Assembly (NCBI GenBank): GCA_013397075.1
Contig: VWZS01000240.1
Location: 434,001-498,000 of the forward strand
DNA: 64,000 bases
Source of the DNA: Rhabdornis inornatus
Lineage: Eukaryota > Chordata > Aves > Passeriformes > Rhabdornithidae
Direction: 5' to 3'
Below, in pieces: positions 38,301 through 51,200 of the stretch (position 1 is its first letter; the number at the start of each line of letters is the position of its first letter). Position numbers and translations under genes: made by a program. Below the pieces are notes generated by a model that did no database searches, was not told the DNA's origin, and saw nothing but the letters and a program-made list of their open reading frames with translations.

Positions 38301-41300
38301 GAGCACACAGAACAAACTGGATCTGGGTAAAGTCAAACTGGAACAATATATTATTTCTAACATCAAATTTGTTGACTGGGAGTTGCTATCCTCACGTCAT
38401 TTCTAACACATGCCACCCACTCAGCCAAGGCTGCCACTGAGGACCTTACCCAATAAGAGCCACACGGTGCTGGACATACTCTGTCGCATGCCCCATTCCA
38501 AGAGGGAACATGGCTCGGCTCTCTGGATCCACTTTAGCAACACTTGGGGGCAGCTGACGGACTGCAGTCCCTGAGGGCTTCAGGAGGGAAATGACAGAAC
38601 GAAACATGGCTCCAGCAGTGTCAATGAAGTCAGAGTGGTTTATGTTGCTCCACTGAAACAGATAAAACAAATCTTTGGAAGTTGACCAAAAGTAGACCCA
38701 TAAAAGAACCAGTTGAAAAAAAATCTGAGTTCCAAATACTGAATTTTAACCACTTGGACGGAACTCTACAGTAGAAAAAACTATCTTCACAATTTTAGGA
38801 CATATAAATTTCCAACTAGGATGAGCCTACTCTTCCTACCTTTTGGAAACTTAGGTTAACTTCTGTGACTTTCAGAACTAACCTAATTCAGTCCCAAGAC
38901 CCAAGAGGTCATATTTTCTTTGTAGCATTCTCACCAGAGGAAGGTACTTCAGAATCCACCTCTCCCGTTACTGTCATTTAAGCTACAGGACTCTGTTCTA
39001 TTTCTTACAGTCTCTTCCCTGCCACAAGGCTGATACTCACAAAGGCAGAGTTGATGCTATCCACAAAGCTTTCCTCATCCATAGTGACAAGTTCCGATGC
39101 ATGGTCATGAGATGTAGACCAGACCAGAGAGCTGGCAGTGTCAGACAGCTAGTTTAAGAGAATGTCAAGGGTAAATATCAAGAGAAAAAGAAGCAAAAAT
39201 AATATTCAGTGCAAAGATTTCCCCACTGCCCTGCCTCACTCCAATCCCTCTGAAAATTACAGTTCCAGCCCAACTTGTTACAAGTGGGAAATGCCAAAGA
39301 TAAAGTGAGACAGCAGGAGGGGAAAACATAATAAATGAAGAGTAAAGGGCAGATGTGCAAATTAAGAGACAGAACCAACACAGAAAGACATGGACAAAAA
39401 TAAAGTTACTAGACTATAAAAATTTTTAAAAACATTAGAAAAATACAGACCCCTTACCGGAAGAAGTGCAATTGGCCCCGTGGGAAGGAACCGCTGCCAT
39501 GCTACATTGTTGTCTGTGGCCTACAGTGAAAAGAAGCAAGTGGACAGCAAGCCAGATCACCCTCTTAGGTTATGCTGCTTATGGAAGAGTCAGTTTAGCA
39601 GAATTTTACCTCAGATAAATGGAGAGTTGCCACCACAGCTGACTGGTCATACTGATGTTCAATGTTCTTAATTTCAGCTTCCTTCCGGACCACAGAGTTA
39701 TGACCATCCGCACCAATCTGTAAAACAAAGAAATACAAAGGAACTTCTTCAGCAGCTCCTAGAAAGACTAGGAGCTAGTATTTCACTCTCAAAACCTCAG
39801 CCTGCATCTATATATTGTCTGTTCATTCAGAAAAAAAAAAAAATCCCCCAAAACCAGAAGAGGTGGCCCCTTCTGCTCTTCTCAAATTCAGCAGCATCTC
39901 CTTGCACCAGGCAGAAAGAAAGCCATGCCCAGTGACCCACACCCTCTCTGACAGGGTTAGCCACTCACCTCACTCTAGCACTCCACGTAGGTGGAGCAGC
40001 ACACATGGAACCAGAACCAAATCCAGTGGAAAGGACTTGGGTTAGAGATGATGCCTTATCAACAGAAATAAAGAGCTTAATTACCAGCAGCTTGGTCTGA
40101 AGTCTGCGTCCATCAGCTAACTCAACTTGGACCCAAGGGCTTGTGTCACAGCTGTGGGAAGAAAGGGGCCAGGTGTACCCAACTGCTTTGCTCCTGTAGA
40201 AAACCTCCACCCGGTCTGATGGGAACACAGAGTACCATGGTCACAGCATGACACAGACAAGAAAAACTTGTGAAACACAGCCACACGTGTTTCAGCAGCA
40301 CCCTAGGAGCTCACTCTACAGTTCTCAAGGGACCCCAAAAGAACATATATGGACAAGCCCATATATATGGACTGCAAGGCCTGCTCTGGACAAGGAGCTA
40401 CAGACCTTTTAACTAAGTCAAACTTTGGAGAGACTGTATTCTGGAGAACTGCATATGCAAGTGCTTTGCTGCTCTGTAGCCTTTGGAAGTCAGATTTATC
40501 CCTCCCTTCCCAATTCCAGAAGCTGCCCATTTCTCAAGAGTTACTTGTTAGATTAATTTCTCCCTCTCAAGACTTAGTACACACAATAGAAGGCAAGTAA
40601 CTGAAAGCTATCTGCAGGAAATAAAACATTGAAGAAGTTGTCCACTACCTGCTACTGCATCTAACTGTTTTGTGAGAGCAGACATAATGACATCATTCTC
40701 CACTATGTAACCCATGTCATCTAAGTCATCTTTCTCAAAAACGATCATGGCTTCTGAACAAGCATCCCACACCTATGAAGAAAAAATACATTACATGAAG
40801 CTATGTGATAAAGAAGTCCATTTCAAGGACTTAACAGCAAAAAGACACAGTAATTTAGAAATACAGAACTAGATGAAACATCCTGGATTACATTCCCAGC
40901 TACTAAAGTGCACCACATAACTAATTTCATTAAATGATTTAGCTTAAGGTCAAAAAGTAATTCCAAGTCAAGTTTTATCTCTCTACTTTCCTGCTACATA
41001 ACTGACATATAAAGCTACCCTACAACCTTGCTGTAGGTTAACCCCAGCAGGGAGCTCAGCCCCACACAGCTGCTTCCTTACTCTCCTGCACTGGGATGGG
41101 GAAGAAAACTGGAAGGGTGAAAGTACAAAACTCATGGCTTGAGGTAAATGCAGTTTAATTGGAAAAGCAAAAGCCACATGTGCAAGAAAAGCAAACTAAG
41201 GAATTAATTCACTGCTTCCCAAGGGCAAGCAGGTGTTTAGCCATCTCCAGGAGACCAGGGCCCCATCAGGCACAATGGTTACTTGGGAACACAAACACCA

Positions 41301-44300
41301 TCACTCCAAACTTGCCATCTTTCCGTCTTCTTTTCCTCAGCTTTTATTGCTGACCATGACACCATATGGTATGGATTATCAGTCAGGGTCAGTTGTCCAG
41401 CCTGTGTACCCTCACATCTTCTTGTGCACCCCAGCTTGTTCACTGGCAGGGCAGTGTGAGACAGCCTTGGCACTGTGTAAGTGCTGCTCAGCAACAACTC
41501 AAACATCCCTGTGTTATCAGCAGTTTTCCATACAAATCTGAAACACTGTCCCATACAAGCTACCATGAAGAGAAGAAACTCTCTCCCAGCCAAACCAATA
41601 CACCCTTTACCATTATTTCCTGGCTAATACCCATGCCTCAATATCTACAGCTGCTATTAGGAATCCACCTTTCAGCCTGTAACATCAAGACCCTGAGGAC
41701 AGGTATTTCTGAGCAGACTGCTACCCACAAAAAAGGGACAGAAATTAACATAAGTATGACCTGCCCTTTACCATAGAAAGAAAAACCTTTGTATCATTGA
41801 TGTAAGTGCTTTTGAGAATTCAGAGTAGCCAGACACGTGGTGTATCTGCAGCCCTAGGTCAGGCACCTGCATTCGCCGGAACGGTTTGAGTCTCAGGCTG
41901 CAGACACGATCCCAGGCACCACAACCTGAAACAGAAAAAGAACATATATACATGGAGATACAGCTTCATGTGCGACACTGAGACCAAAACTGAAGCTCAC
42001 TCCACACTCTCCTCCACCCTTCCCTGACTATGCTCAGGCTTGGCTTGCACCATCCCTAGACAGGGCCAGGTCTGCCTCAGTGCTATCACAGCTCCAGAAT
42101 CACATTGTTTTACTGTTAACACAAGCCAGCAGGAAAGAAACAAGAGCTCTCCATGAACCTCTAACCTAACAGACAACTCTCACTGTCCCATCACTGGGTA
42201 ATAAAACAGACACAGAAATGCACAGCCGTTATTGTACAGAACATTTATTTCTCCATAAGGAATCAAGGCTCAAATATCTCTTTAAAATGACAATTAATCC
42301 TCATTAATTAAGGACTGAGTCACCAGGCTAAGCTTCTTTTGTGAACAGAACATTCCAGGTACTGTAGAAAGCACCTTACAACCTTTCAGTAGCCTAAAGT
42401 CACAAATATTTATATAATAACAAATCAGACCACAATATCAGAACACAGGTCCCTGTTATCAAGAGAATTTGTAATTAATAAACACAACTCAGCATGTAGA
42501 GACAAAGGCAAATAATTCTACTGATGTTAGGGTGAAAGCAGCACACGGTCAAAAGGGTTTTTGTTTAAACAAAACCAGCTCAAATACGAATGTTAAAAAT
42601 GCAAACAACAAAATCATACTTACTGCTTAGGAAGGTTGCTGATCCTGGGGAGATGGAACTGACCCTGTTACTGTAACTGTCTGGCATGTGATCATATTCT
42701 TTCCTAGGACCAGCCTCCAGCAAAGCAATCTTTTTATCATGGAAGTGGATGTCATGCCCTAAAATAAGCAAATACATGCTTTGTGCTCCTACCAAAAACT
42801 TCAAAAACAAAACACCTGAGTTTTTGTAATAAGACAGAGTAGATGCAGCACTTAGTAAAGAAATACATATACAATACAGATCTTGACCAGGCAGGTAAAC
42901 TTTTGTATGTTAAAGCTTTATGACTACAGTCCTGTTACTAAGACAACTCTTTTGCAGCTAAAGCAAGGATTACATATTTTCCTTTTACATAAAGCTTACA
43001 TTTTTGTATAAATTTGTGCCATTTTTAAATGAAAATTAGTTACTAGGGTATTATCAAGTGAAATCTGCAACATGTTCCATGCCCAGAACACATTTTCCAG
43101 AGCTTAGACAAAATTCTCCTTCTGGAAGAAGAGATTAAAATAAAACTTTTGTGATACGTAGCAATTACATTTATATTTTCTCTGTCCTTACATTCTGACA
43201 GTGGAATAGCACAGGCAGTTTAGACTTTAAATTTCCAGTTAAAGAGAACTGGAAAAAAAAAAAAGAATACTCAAGTAAAGTATAAAACACTGCAGCTGAG
43301 CTGGCCATGCTTGCAACATCCCAACCACTACAGATGCAGAAGGTACTGAGGACAGAAGTGGTGTCCTCGCAATGTGTAGTTTACTACTACAGCAGTCCTA
43401 AAGACAGCAGTGTCCTGGGCATATTTTCTAGATTATACACAGAAATAACCTCATCTCCTGACAGGTCCCAAACCTGCTTGTGAGCCTTAGATATCACTGC
43501 TGGAGTCTCAAATCCACGGTGTTCTTGTTTAACAATACAAGCAGAACTTAAGCTTGCAAGGTAAAGCCTTATACTTGCAAAGCACTTATTGCTCAGGATC
43601 TTTGATCTTCTGTGCGCTATTTTTTTTTTTAGGTTTCTGTCGCTATGGCACCCTTCTGAACCCATGTGGCAAATAAAGAACTAGACAGCACTCCCAGGAT
43701 CTCTAATGATACAAAGCAAGCAGAAATCCATTTTAACTTAGTATTCCAGTGATTAAAACACGGGTTAGAGAATGAAACTTGGGATCAGGTAATAATGATT
43801 AGAGAGATGGAGCACTTCTCCTACAAGGAAAGGCTGAGAGAATTGGGTTTGATCATCTTGGAAAAGAGATGGCTTAGGGGTGACTACCTGAAAGAAGCCC
43901 ACAAGAAAGACAAAACCAGACTTTTTAGGAGATCATGTAGTGACAGGACAAGGGGTAATCGATTCAAAGCGAAAGAGAGTATGTTTAGATTAGATATTAG
44001 AAGGAAGTTCTTTGCTATGAGGGTGGTGAGACACTGGAAAAGGTTGCTCAGAGAAGTTGTAAATGTCCCAGCGCAGGAGGTGTTTGAGGCCAGGCTGGAT
44101 GTGGCTCAGAGCAACCTCGTCAATGGAAGGTGTCCCTGCACACAGCAGGGGGCTGGAATTAGGCGATATTTAAGGTCCCTTCCAAGCCATTCTATGATTC
44201 TATAATCAGGACAGCATTTTCAGCTACGGGTGACATTATCAATCAGCTATTTAAGGATGAGCATGTTTGACAGAAACGCTACAGTCTATAAAATTCCAAT

Positions 44301-44653
44301 TGATGGCTCCATTAACAGCTGTGTACACACACGGATACGGCCAGGCTCATCACCAATCAGCTCACCAAACACCTTTAGGTCAACTTTAGAGTGTTGTCAC
44401 ACGAGGACGCAGGATCAAGGAGATCCCACAGCAGGATCCCGGACACTGAGCTCCTACACACGGTTATCTCACAATGCGGGTGAGTGGCCTTACCGAGCAC
44501 GGCGGCCATGGCGCTCCCGACCATGCCGCCGCCCGACACCACCACATCGTAAAGCGGCGGGGCGTAGGCAGCGGAGCGGAGCGGGGCACGGGGCCCGGCC
44601 CTCAGGCGCGCTCCAAGTGGCGCCAGCAGCGTCCGCCCGCGCAGCGCCGCCAT
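35336..44653 (-). CDS. COQ6: COQ6, ubiquinone biosynthesis FAD monooxygenase (complete)
   Basis: COQ6 is a flavin-dependent monooxygenase of the coenzyme Q synthesis complex on the matrix side of the inner mitochondrial membrane, catalysing the ring C5 hydroxylation. Twelve coding exons in transcript order: 44494-44653, 42624-42758, 41867-41925, 40649-40772, 40085-40215, 39610-39717, 39458-39520, 39041-39148, 38450-38652, 37236-37351, 36675-36841, 35336-35365 (TGA 35336-35338). They splice in phase to 467 codons; human has 468. An Arg/Ala-rich mitochondrial presequence covers about residues 1-30. FAD-binding motifs are DVVVSGGGMVGSA (from 36), IGADGHNS, and GDAAHRVHPLAGQG (364-377, split by the exon 9/10 junction). 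The last exon encodes only EQIMAFASK. The ATG has G at -3 and +4. It is divergent from FAM161B and convergent with ENTPD5. No defect is seen. Confidence 0.97.
36462..36659 (+). repeat. 198-bp direct repeat, copy B (COQ6 intron 11)
   Basis: This copy is about 95% identical to 28640-28837, in the same genomic orientation, so it is antisense within COQ6. It ends about 15 bases from the donor of COQ6 exon 11 (36674), unusually close to a splice site. Confidence 0.9.
43790..44205 (+). mobile_element. CR1-type LINE 3' fragment
   Basis: The sequence follows the well-known avian CR1 3' end. It contains GATGGAGCACTTCTCCTAC, a GGAAAAGAGATGGCTTAGGG block, TTTAGATTAGATATTAGAAG, GGTGGTGAGACACTGGAAAA and GGAAGGTGTCCCTGCAC. 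It closes with a TTTAAGGTCCCTTCC block followed by CCATTCTATGATTCTATA at the 3' end (about 44188-44205). It is 5'-truncated, as most CR1 copies are. It lies in COQ6 intron 1, antisense to that gene, about 290 bases from the exon 1 donor. The reading frame across it is a decayed piece of element sequence, not a host gene. It is the strongest single marker for an avian or reptilian genome. Confidence 0.93.
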
Positions 44654-45200
44654 CGCCGCGGAACTGACGGCGGGCGGAAGTGGCGCCACGGAACCATGAC
44701 AACGGCTGTGCGCGCCCCTGGCCTCGCGTCTGATTGGCTGCGGGAGGCCAGGTGGGCGGGCCCGAGCGCTGTTGGCCGCGCTGATTGGTGCAAGCCCGGT
44801 GTAGGGCGGGCCGAGGAGGCGGCCCGCAGACGAGTGGGGGCCCGGCCGCGGCGCTGCCGGGTGGGGAGGCGGGGTCGCAACCCCAAAACCAGCATTTCCC
44901 AATATATTTCATTTCTTCCAGGTGACGCGACATCGCCTCAGGCTGTAACACGCCGACTCCCGCGTTTCCCGCCGCTGGGCAAAGAGCTGAGAGCATCCTC
45001 TCGGGATGGGGGGCCGGCGGTCTCCGTTAGAACCGGGCGTGCCATGCCAGGCAGAATTATGGGGTGACCTCGGGGTGTTCGAAGACGATGAGGAGCTGGA
45101 GGGTTTCAGGAGGGAGGCGGAAGTTCTGCGTGAGAAGCTGAGGGAGGCTCTCAGGTAGGATGGCACCTGGTAGGGATGGCAGGATGGGGTGCAGGATTCC
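44450..45200. promoter_or_regulatory. CpG-rich bidirectional promoter of COQ6 and FAM161B
   Basis: The two start codons (COQ6 at 44653 on minus, FAM161B at 45006 on plus) lie 352 bases apart in a GC- and CpG-rich block with no TATA box. Inverted CCAAT boxes (ATTGG) are at 44733-44737 and 44784-44788, about 51 bases apart, a pattern common in NF-Y-driven bidirectional promoters. An ETS-like GCGGAAGTGG is at 44674-44683, just upstream of the COQ6 ATG. The ATG contexts are strong for both genes. Confidence 0.8.
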
Positions 45201-48200
45201 TTCTGGCCAGTGAGGAGGCGGAGCACGAAGTCCCAAAATGCACGTGTATAGTGCCGAAACAGTGGCCACAAGTGTGGCCCTCCCTCACGGCAGGGAGGAT
45301 GGGGTCAGTAGGTGCCCACGAAAGCAGCATTCACATAAAACACGAACAGCACAAATCCCTGCCTCACTCATCAGCTAATCATGCTTAAAATGTGCCAGCA
45401 GATCACACACATTTCTATCCAGTATCCAGTCTTCAGAGCTGTCTTTCCAAGGTGGAGCTTTCCTTGTCGTTAGTCTAGCTTAGCATTCACTAGCAGGTCA
45501 CACATGCATGCTCTTACAAAGTAAATAGTTTATGAAGAAGAAGAGACTGCAGCAATCACCAGCAAGTGTATTGACCAGGAGTCTGTTCACACATGATCTG
45601 CACCTTCTGTCTCCCCCCACTTTTTTCCCCTTTCCTGTTCTTAGTCCACTCTGATTCACCTTGATCCTTCCTTTTGCCTGCATTTATACTTTCCCTAGAA
45701 TCTCCTAAATTTCACTCACTTTCACAATTACGCTCAGATGTCCTATGAGAAGTTTGCTATTTTAATGAGACCCAGGATAGTCTCAGGTGGGTTTTTTTTC
45801 TCACTATCAATAATATGGTCATCTTCTCAAGTACAAAGTTTCTAGCTGAACCTCTCAAACATCACACTAAAGCAGTTTCTTGTAACGACATTCCCAGCAG
45901 CATCCCAGGAATGCTAGTGTTTGGTACTGTTTGTTAGGATTTGTGCATCTGTGTGCCTGATTGCTTCTCCTGCATTTGTCTGTTATGTTGAGTAGCTATT
46001 AGCAAGATAACCCTAAAGCTGGAACTTTATGGTTTGCTTGTGGCCTTTCTGGCAATAAAATGCTAGCAGCATAATAAATTGCATGACAAAGCTAAGTAGG
46101 CCTAATTTCCATTTTATACATGGAAAACAAAACAAACAAAGCTCTGCTCACAAACTTTGGGAGCAAAATGAAATATGGAGCCTGAGAATGGCAAACCCTA
46201 GGCCTGTCTTTTAACAACCAGCTCAGCCTATGGTGTCTTTCTCTTAATCAACAGTGTCTCCCTTCTTTTAACTCTGTTTTTTAATAATTTCACTTATTTC
46301 CCCTTCAAAATGTCTTTGTCTTAGTCACACATCTGGTAACATAAGGCAGTCCAGTTCTTTGACCGACCTCACCTCAGACAGTACCTGGGATCAGCAAAAG
46401 CCTCACTTGTTTCCTAAGTCCCGCTTGAGGCCAAAAAGTGCTTCATCTCCCTGGATTCCTTCCATCACCATCCCTCAGCCTTTCCAAATGACACTGCGGG
46501 AAGCTCGCAAAAAGTCTGAGTTGATGAAGTCATACGTGTGTCTTGAACTAGACAAACAGAGAGACAAAAGGCAAAGCCAGGATGAAGCTGAATGTCAGAA
46601 ACAATTCCGGGCACAGCCTGTACCTGCCCATGTATTTCTGCCCCTTTATCAGGAAATAATGGAGCAGAATGAGATTCGCAGACAAGCAGCAACACAGAAA
46701 AGAAAGGAGCTGCTACTCTCAACACAGCGGCCCTTCAGTTTTCTGGAGAAGGAAGAGAAAAAGAAAGAAGCTATCAGACAAAAATTCCTGGCAGCAGCAA
46801 CCTCAAATGAGAGCTCCAAACAGAAGCAAGCCAGTAAAAAAGTACCTAAATCTACTTATGACTCACTTCTTGGAGATAAACTCAAAGGTAACATGCCAGG
46901 GCTCTTTCTGTGAAAGCACCTTCCTGCCTGTCCCTTGCTGTCTCCATGCTGGGAGGTAAGATCATGGCCTGTAGGGCATCACTTGGAGCCTAAGGCCAGT
47001 GTCCCTTGGTCTTGTTGAGTCTCCTGTGTGTCACTGGTCATTACACTTGGTTTAGATACCCTTGCAGTAGAGTGCCCTAAGTGTAGTAGTCTTGTATCAG
47101 TGTCAGCAACAGCAGTTCTGTTCCACTCCCCAGAAAATATGGGCACCTTGAGCTCTTCAGACAGGTTTTCTTACCCATTTTGCTGCAGATCATGACAGTT
47201 TAGGAATCTTTCCCTGCACTGGATTGCATACCTTTGGTTACACTAAAGGGACCGAGATGATTTGTGGCACAAACATGAAGACAGATGAAGTGCCATAGGT
47301 CTCCAAGGTCCATGCAATATCTTAGATCTGACAATTTTACTCCTACCCAAGTGATCCATTCTGCACAGAACCCCTAGGAGAGGAGAAAAGTATTTCCTGA
47401 GCCCAAAGCAGACAATTAGTTTGGTTCTAAGTGATAGTGTAGTAGTCCAGTCTCTCCCGCCATTCTATGATGTTTCCAGTTGCCTTCCCACTTGCACTGG
47501 CTCAAGTGCTAAAATGGGAAGTAGGTGCCAGGACCATTCTAGTCAGAAGAACAGCCAAGGAAATGTTACTGATGCTTGCTTGCTTTCAGATGGCTTAAGC
47601 CACCACAGTTGAAATTTTGAAGTAAGCAATTCACACTTCACACTTGAATGCGGGAACTAAGCCAGTCTTTTAATAATTCTCATGGCTTTTCTCATCCTTT
47701 TCTCCTTTTTTACTGTCTCCCAGTGATTTCTTCTTGAGGACACACCAGTTCAGTTTTCATCAGAAAACATTCTGTTGGGGTGTGGGTCTAAGCTAAATAG
47801 ATTAGAAAGGTAAAAGGCAGCAAAGGACAAACCATTGTTGTATTTCTATCTGGCATATGAGAAGGGAGGGGAAATGAATATTTCATAGTTCAGGCAATGA
47901 GTACCTATAAATTGACTCAAAGCCATCTTATTTTGCAAACAGCAGTATTGATTTTTTTCCCTAAAAGCAAAAAACCAACCCTCAGCCAACTGTCTGCATT
48001 TTAACAAGTATTTAGTGCTGCATAGGGAAGGACTTCAGTTTGATGGTATAATCTGAAACATATTCTATGGAAAGTTTGTCACAAAAGTTACAAAAGGTGA
48101 TCTATCCATCAAATGTTCCTTACTTAAAAGCTTTTCCAAAATAGACAATTACTGCTGGAGATGACATAGAAAAGCCATCATGTTACAAGTATACTTCAAC

Positions 48201-51200
48201 TACTCATTTGTACCACAGTCAACATGGCTGTAAGTCCCATATAAAAAGTATGGGCCTAGTATGGAAGATTAACACTTCTGCAAGACAAAGGAGACACAGG
48301 GCACAAGTTACCTGGCACCCCTAAGAATATGAGAAGTCCTGTTCAGTTATTGCTTCAATAAGTAGAAGAGATATCTAGAAATTAATGCCTGAGAAAGAGA
48401 CCCTACCATGGTTTTACTGGTATCTTTGAATTATTTTTCCCTGGGAGGCAGAGGAAAGAAGGGCTGAAAAGGAGGGGAAGAAGAGCACAGGATATATGTG
48501 TAGCTGCCATCATAATGGAAAGTTTAGACTTGGGCAGTGGCAATTTCACAGCCTTTTATGTCACTCATACTCTTCTCATTGCTTTCCTTTTGATCCTCTA
48601 GAAGCTGAACTCTACAGGGAAATCCGTATTCAAATGAGAGCAAAGGATTTGCTCAAGAGCTCCATAGCTCCTATAGATACCAGCAACTGTCGGAGGGAGC
48701 CTCAGTCCCGAACTGCCACCAGAACTAAGCAGGAAAGACTTGGCTTCTTACAGGATAAAAGTTTCAGCTTCAAACCAAGGATTAATCCAACAATACCAGA
48801 TTTTGAAGAACTATACTGGGCGTTTCAGAGGAAAACAGTAAGGAGACAAGAAATCAAAGAGCCAACTCGTAATAAACCATTCAAGCTAAGAACATCCAAT
48901 CTCCATGCCAGGCAGAGGCAGACTAATGAAAAGATAAAGGTGAGATACCTGGATATTTCTGTGGTACTGCTTTCTCCTATCAAGATACCAACTTCTCAGG
49001 TTTATAGCATTTAATTATTAATGGTTAACATCCTGTGACCTCTGCCCTTATATTGAGAGTATTGCAGAATTCTAGGCCAAACAACAGAACAAAATTCTAC
49101 ATAAAGGGATGAGCTATGACAGCAAAGGCTCAGTCACCCTTTCATAGCTCTAATCATGTCTCCTTCCCCTTGTCCCTCAGCCCACCCACATGTAAATCTC
49201 TGCTGATGGAAGAGAGAAGAATGAGTGCATTCTCATACCCCAGCTGTTCTCTTTGGTAGGCAAATAACAGAGAAGATTCTGTACTAGCAGCTGCCTGTGA
49301 ATAAATACACTGAATGAAGTTTCATTTCTTTCAGGATTCTCAGAAGCTTTCCAAGGTTTCAGTGCAAAAGAGTCAGTCTCTGCCTGGACTTTCCTCTCTC
49401 TCTTCCAACACCCTTCCTGTGCATATTACAGATGCAACTAGAAAGAGAGAATCAGCTATTAGGTAGGTAGAAAAGTTTCTCTACAAGACTGTACAACTAC
49501 TTACCAATATGGAGGAAAAAACACCAGTGTTTTCCCTCATCACATCAACTACATCAATACATTTCCTAAATGTTTCTCTGTCTTCTTTCTTTGCTAAGTC
49601 TTGCTCTGTCTCCCAGTTGCTTTGGAAACTGCACACTTGTATGGCTGAAATTTTGCTTTTTTAGCTTAGAGGACTACAAAAGTGAAATTCCCAGCTAGCA
49701 TGTGGTCTGGCACACCATGTGGGTTCATCAGTAACTTTTTTTTCTATATAGATATGCCCAAGATAACAAAAAGGAAGGGGACAAAGAAGGAATTTATTGG
49801 CTGGAGGAACAGAAAATGAAGTGTCGAGCTATGCAAAAGTCTCTGAACAGCCGAGCAAAAGCACTGGATCCTCATAGAAGTCTGGAGGAAACACAAAAGG
49901 AGAAGTTAAAACAGATCAGGTCAGTATGCTACCCTGCACAAAAATAACCGTTTGCTCTACTGAGGATCATCAGATAATTCACTAGGACAGATTGGGTCTA
50001 AAAACATTCCTTGCCTAACCTTTTTTGGCTGTTGTATCCATTCCACATTCATTTGGATATCTTGACAATTCCACACTTTTCCTTCCATACAGAACCATTT
50101 CCTTTAGATTAATATTTGTAGAATCTAATTTGTACAAGCCAGTCCACTGTAATGTGTAACTTGGTAAAGAATACATAAGAGACAAGGTTTTCTAAAAATG
50201 TGAGTGCTGTTTCCTTGCTTGCAGTCTAGAAGAGCTTTGCTAACAGGGCCGTAACTTGTCAGCAATAGGGTTTTTTCCCCAGCATTTAGAATCAAGAGAA
50301 TTACCAAAGTGATTTAAAGAATAAAATGTTCACTGAGAATTCATCATTCCTGATCAGCTACAGTCAGAGAGAACCTATAGTAGACAGGCAATTTTTCCAT
50401 TTCAGGCAAAATATGCAAGACAGAGCAAAAGAATACAGAAAAGAGCTGGAAGAAATGCAGCTGCGAGTCAAGAACAGACCATTCCTCTTTGAACAGGTCA
50501 CAAAGGTAACCGGTGAAAGTCCCAGAGTGTTTCTGGGCAATAGCATAAATTGTCTTCCATTTAAGACAGGCATTAAGAAATCTAGTCTCAAATTAATTCA
50601 TGGATAAGAAGGTACAAATGGTTGCATAGTCTCTGGACTGCACTCAAAATAACACATGGAAAAGCCACCAAAGTATACTTTAAATTCCTTCCTACCACTT
50701 GAAAAAACACATTCAGGCTTATTTCTAGGAGCTTGCCAGTTCCTAGTATGTATTGCAATCACAGTATATGGTCTGATTAAAATCAAGGCCTTATCACAGA
50801 AATTAAATAAATTTATCAGAAATTAAATAAATACCTATTCTGCACCTGAATACCATAGACTACAGTCTGGAGATGCAAAACTTTTCCTTAAAACCCTCTC
50901 CAGTTAAGCACTTTTTCTTTGTACCTCTACTGCTGCGGAGGAACATTAATGATGGTTATGTCGCTTTTATCACCTGTAGGCTTTGCAATCTGGGGCTGCA
51001 TTCAGTACATGTCAACCATCACACAGTACCAGCTGCAAATCTCCATTGCACCTGAGGTGTAGATACAATCTGTACTATATCTTTTTCCCTGGGTTTTCTC
51101 TTTCAGCTCCCTGTCCTTGCAAGAACTACAGCTAGTTAGAGACAGTGACAATACATTGACAATATGCTGATTTAAAATTTCTCAACAGAAAGTACCCTCC

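Noticed and set aside
41768..41866. Continuation of the COQ6 exon 3 reading frame past 41867
   Set aside because: A GTGCCT donor follows CAG at 41867, and the next exon at 40772 resumes the family sequence exactly, so the continuation is intron.
43795..44205. 136-codon plus-strand open frame in COQ6 intron 1
   Set aside because: The DNA is a CR1 LINE 3' end. The frame is residual element sequence, not a host gene.
45044..45067. ATG at 45044 as the FAM161B start
   Set aside because: It hits a stop after seven codons. The ATG at 45006 is open to the donor and in phase with exon 2.
47455..47480. CCATTCTATGATG as a second CR1 tail
   Set aside because: Only about 13 bases agree and the upstream sequence does not follow CR1.
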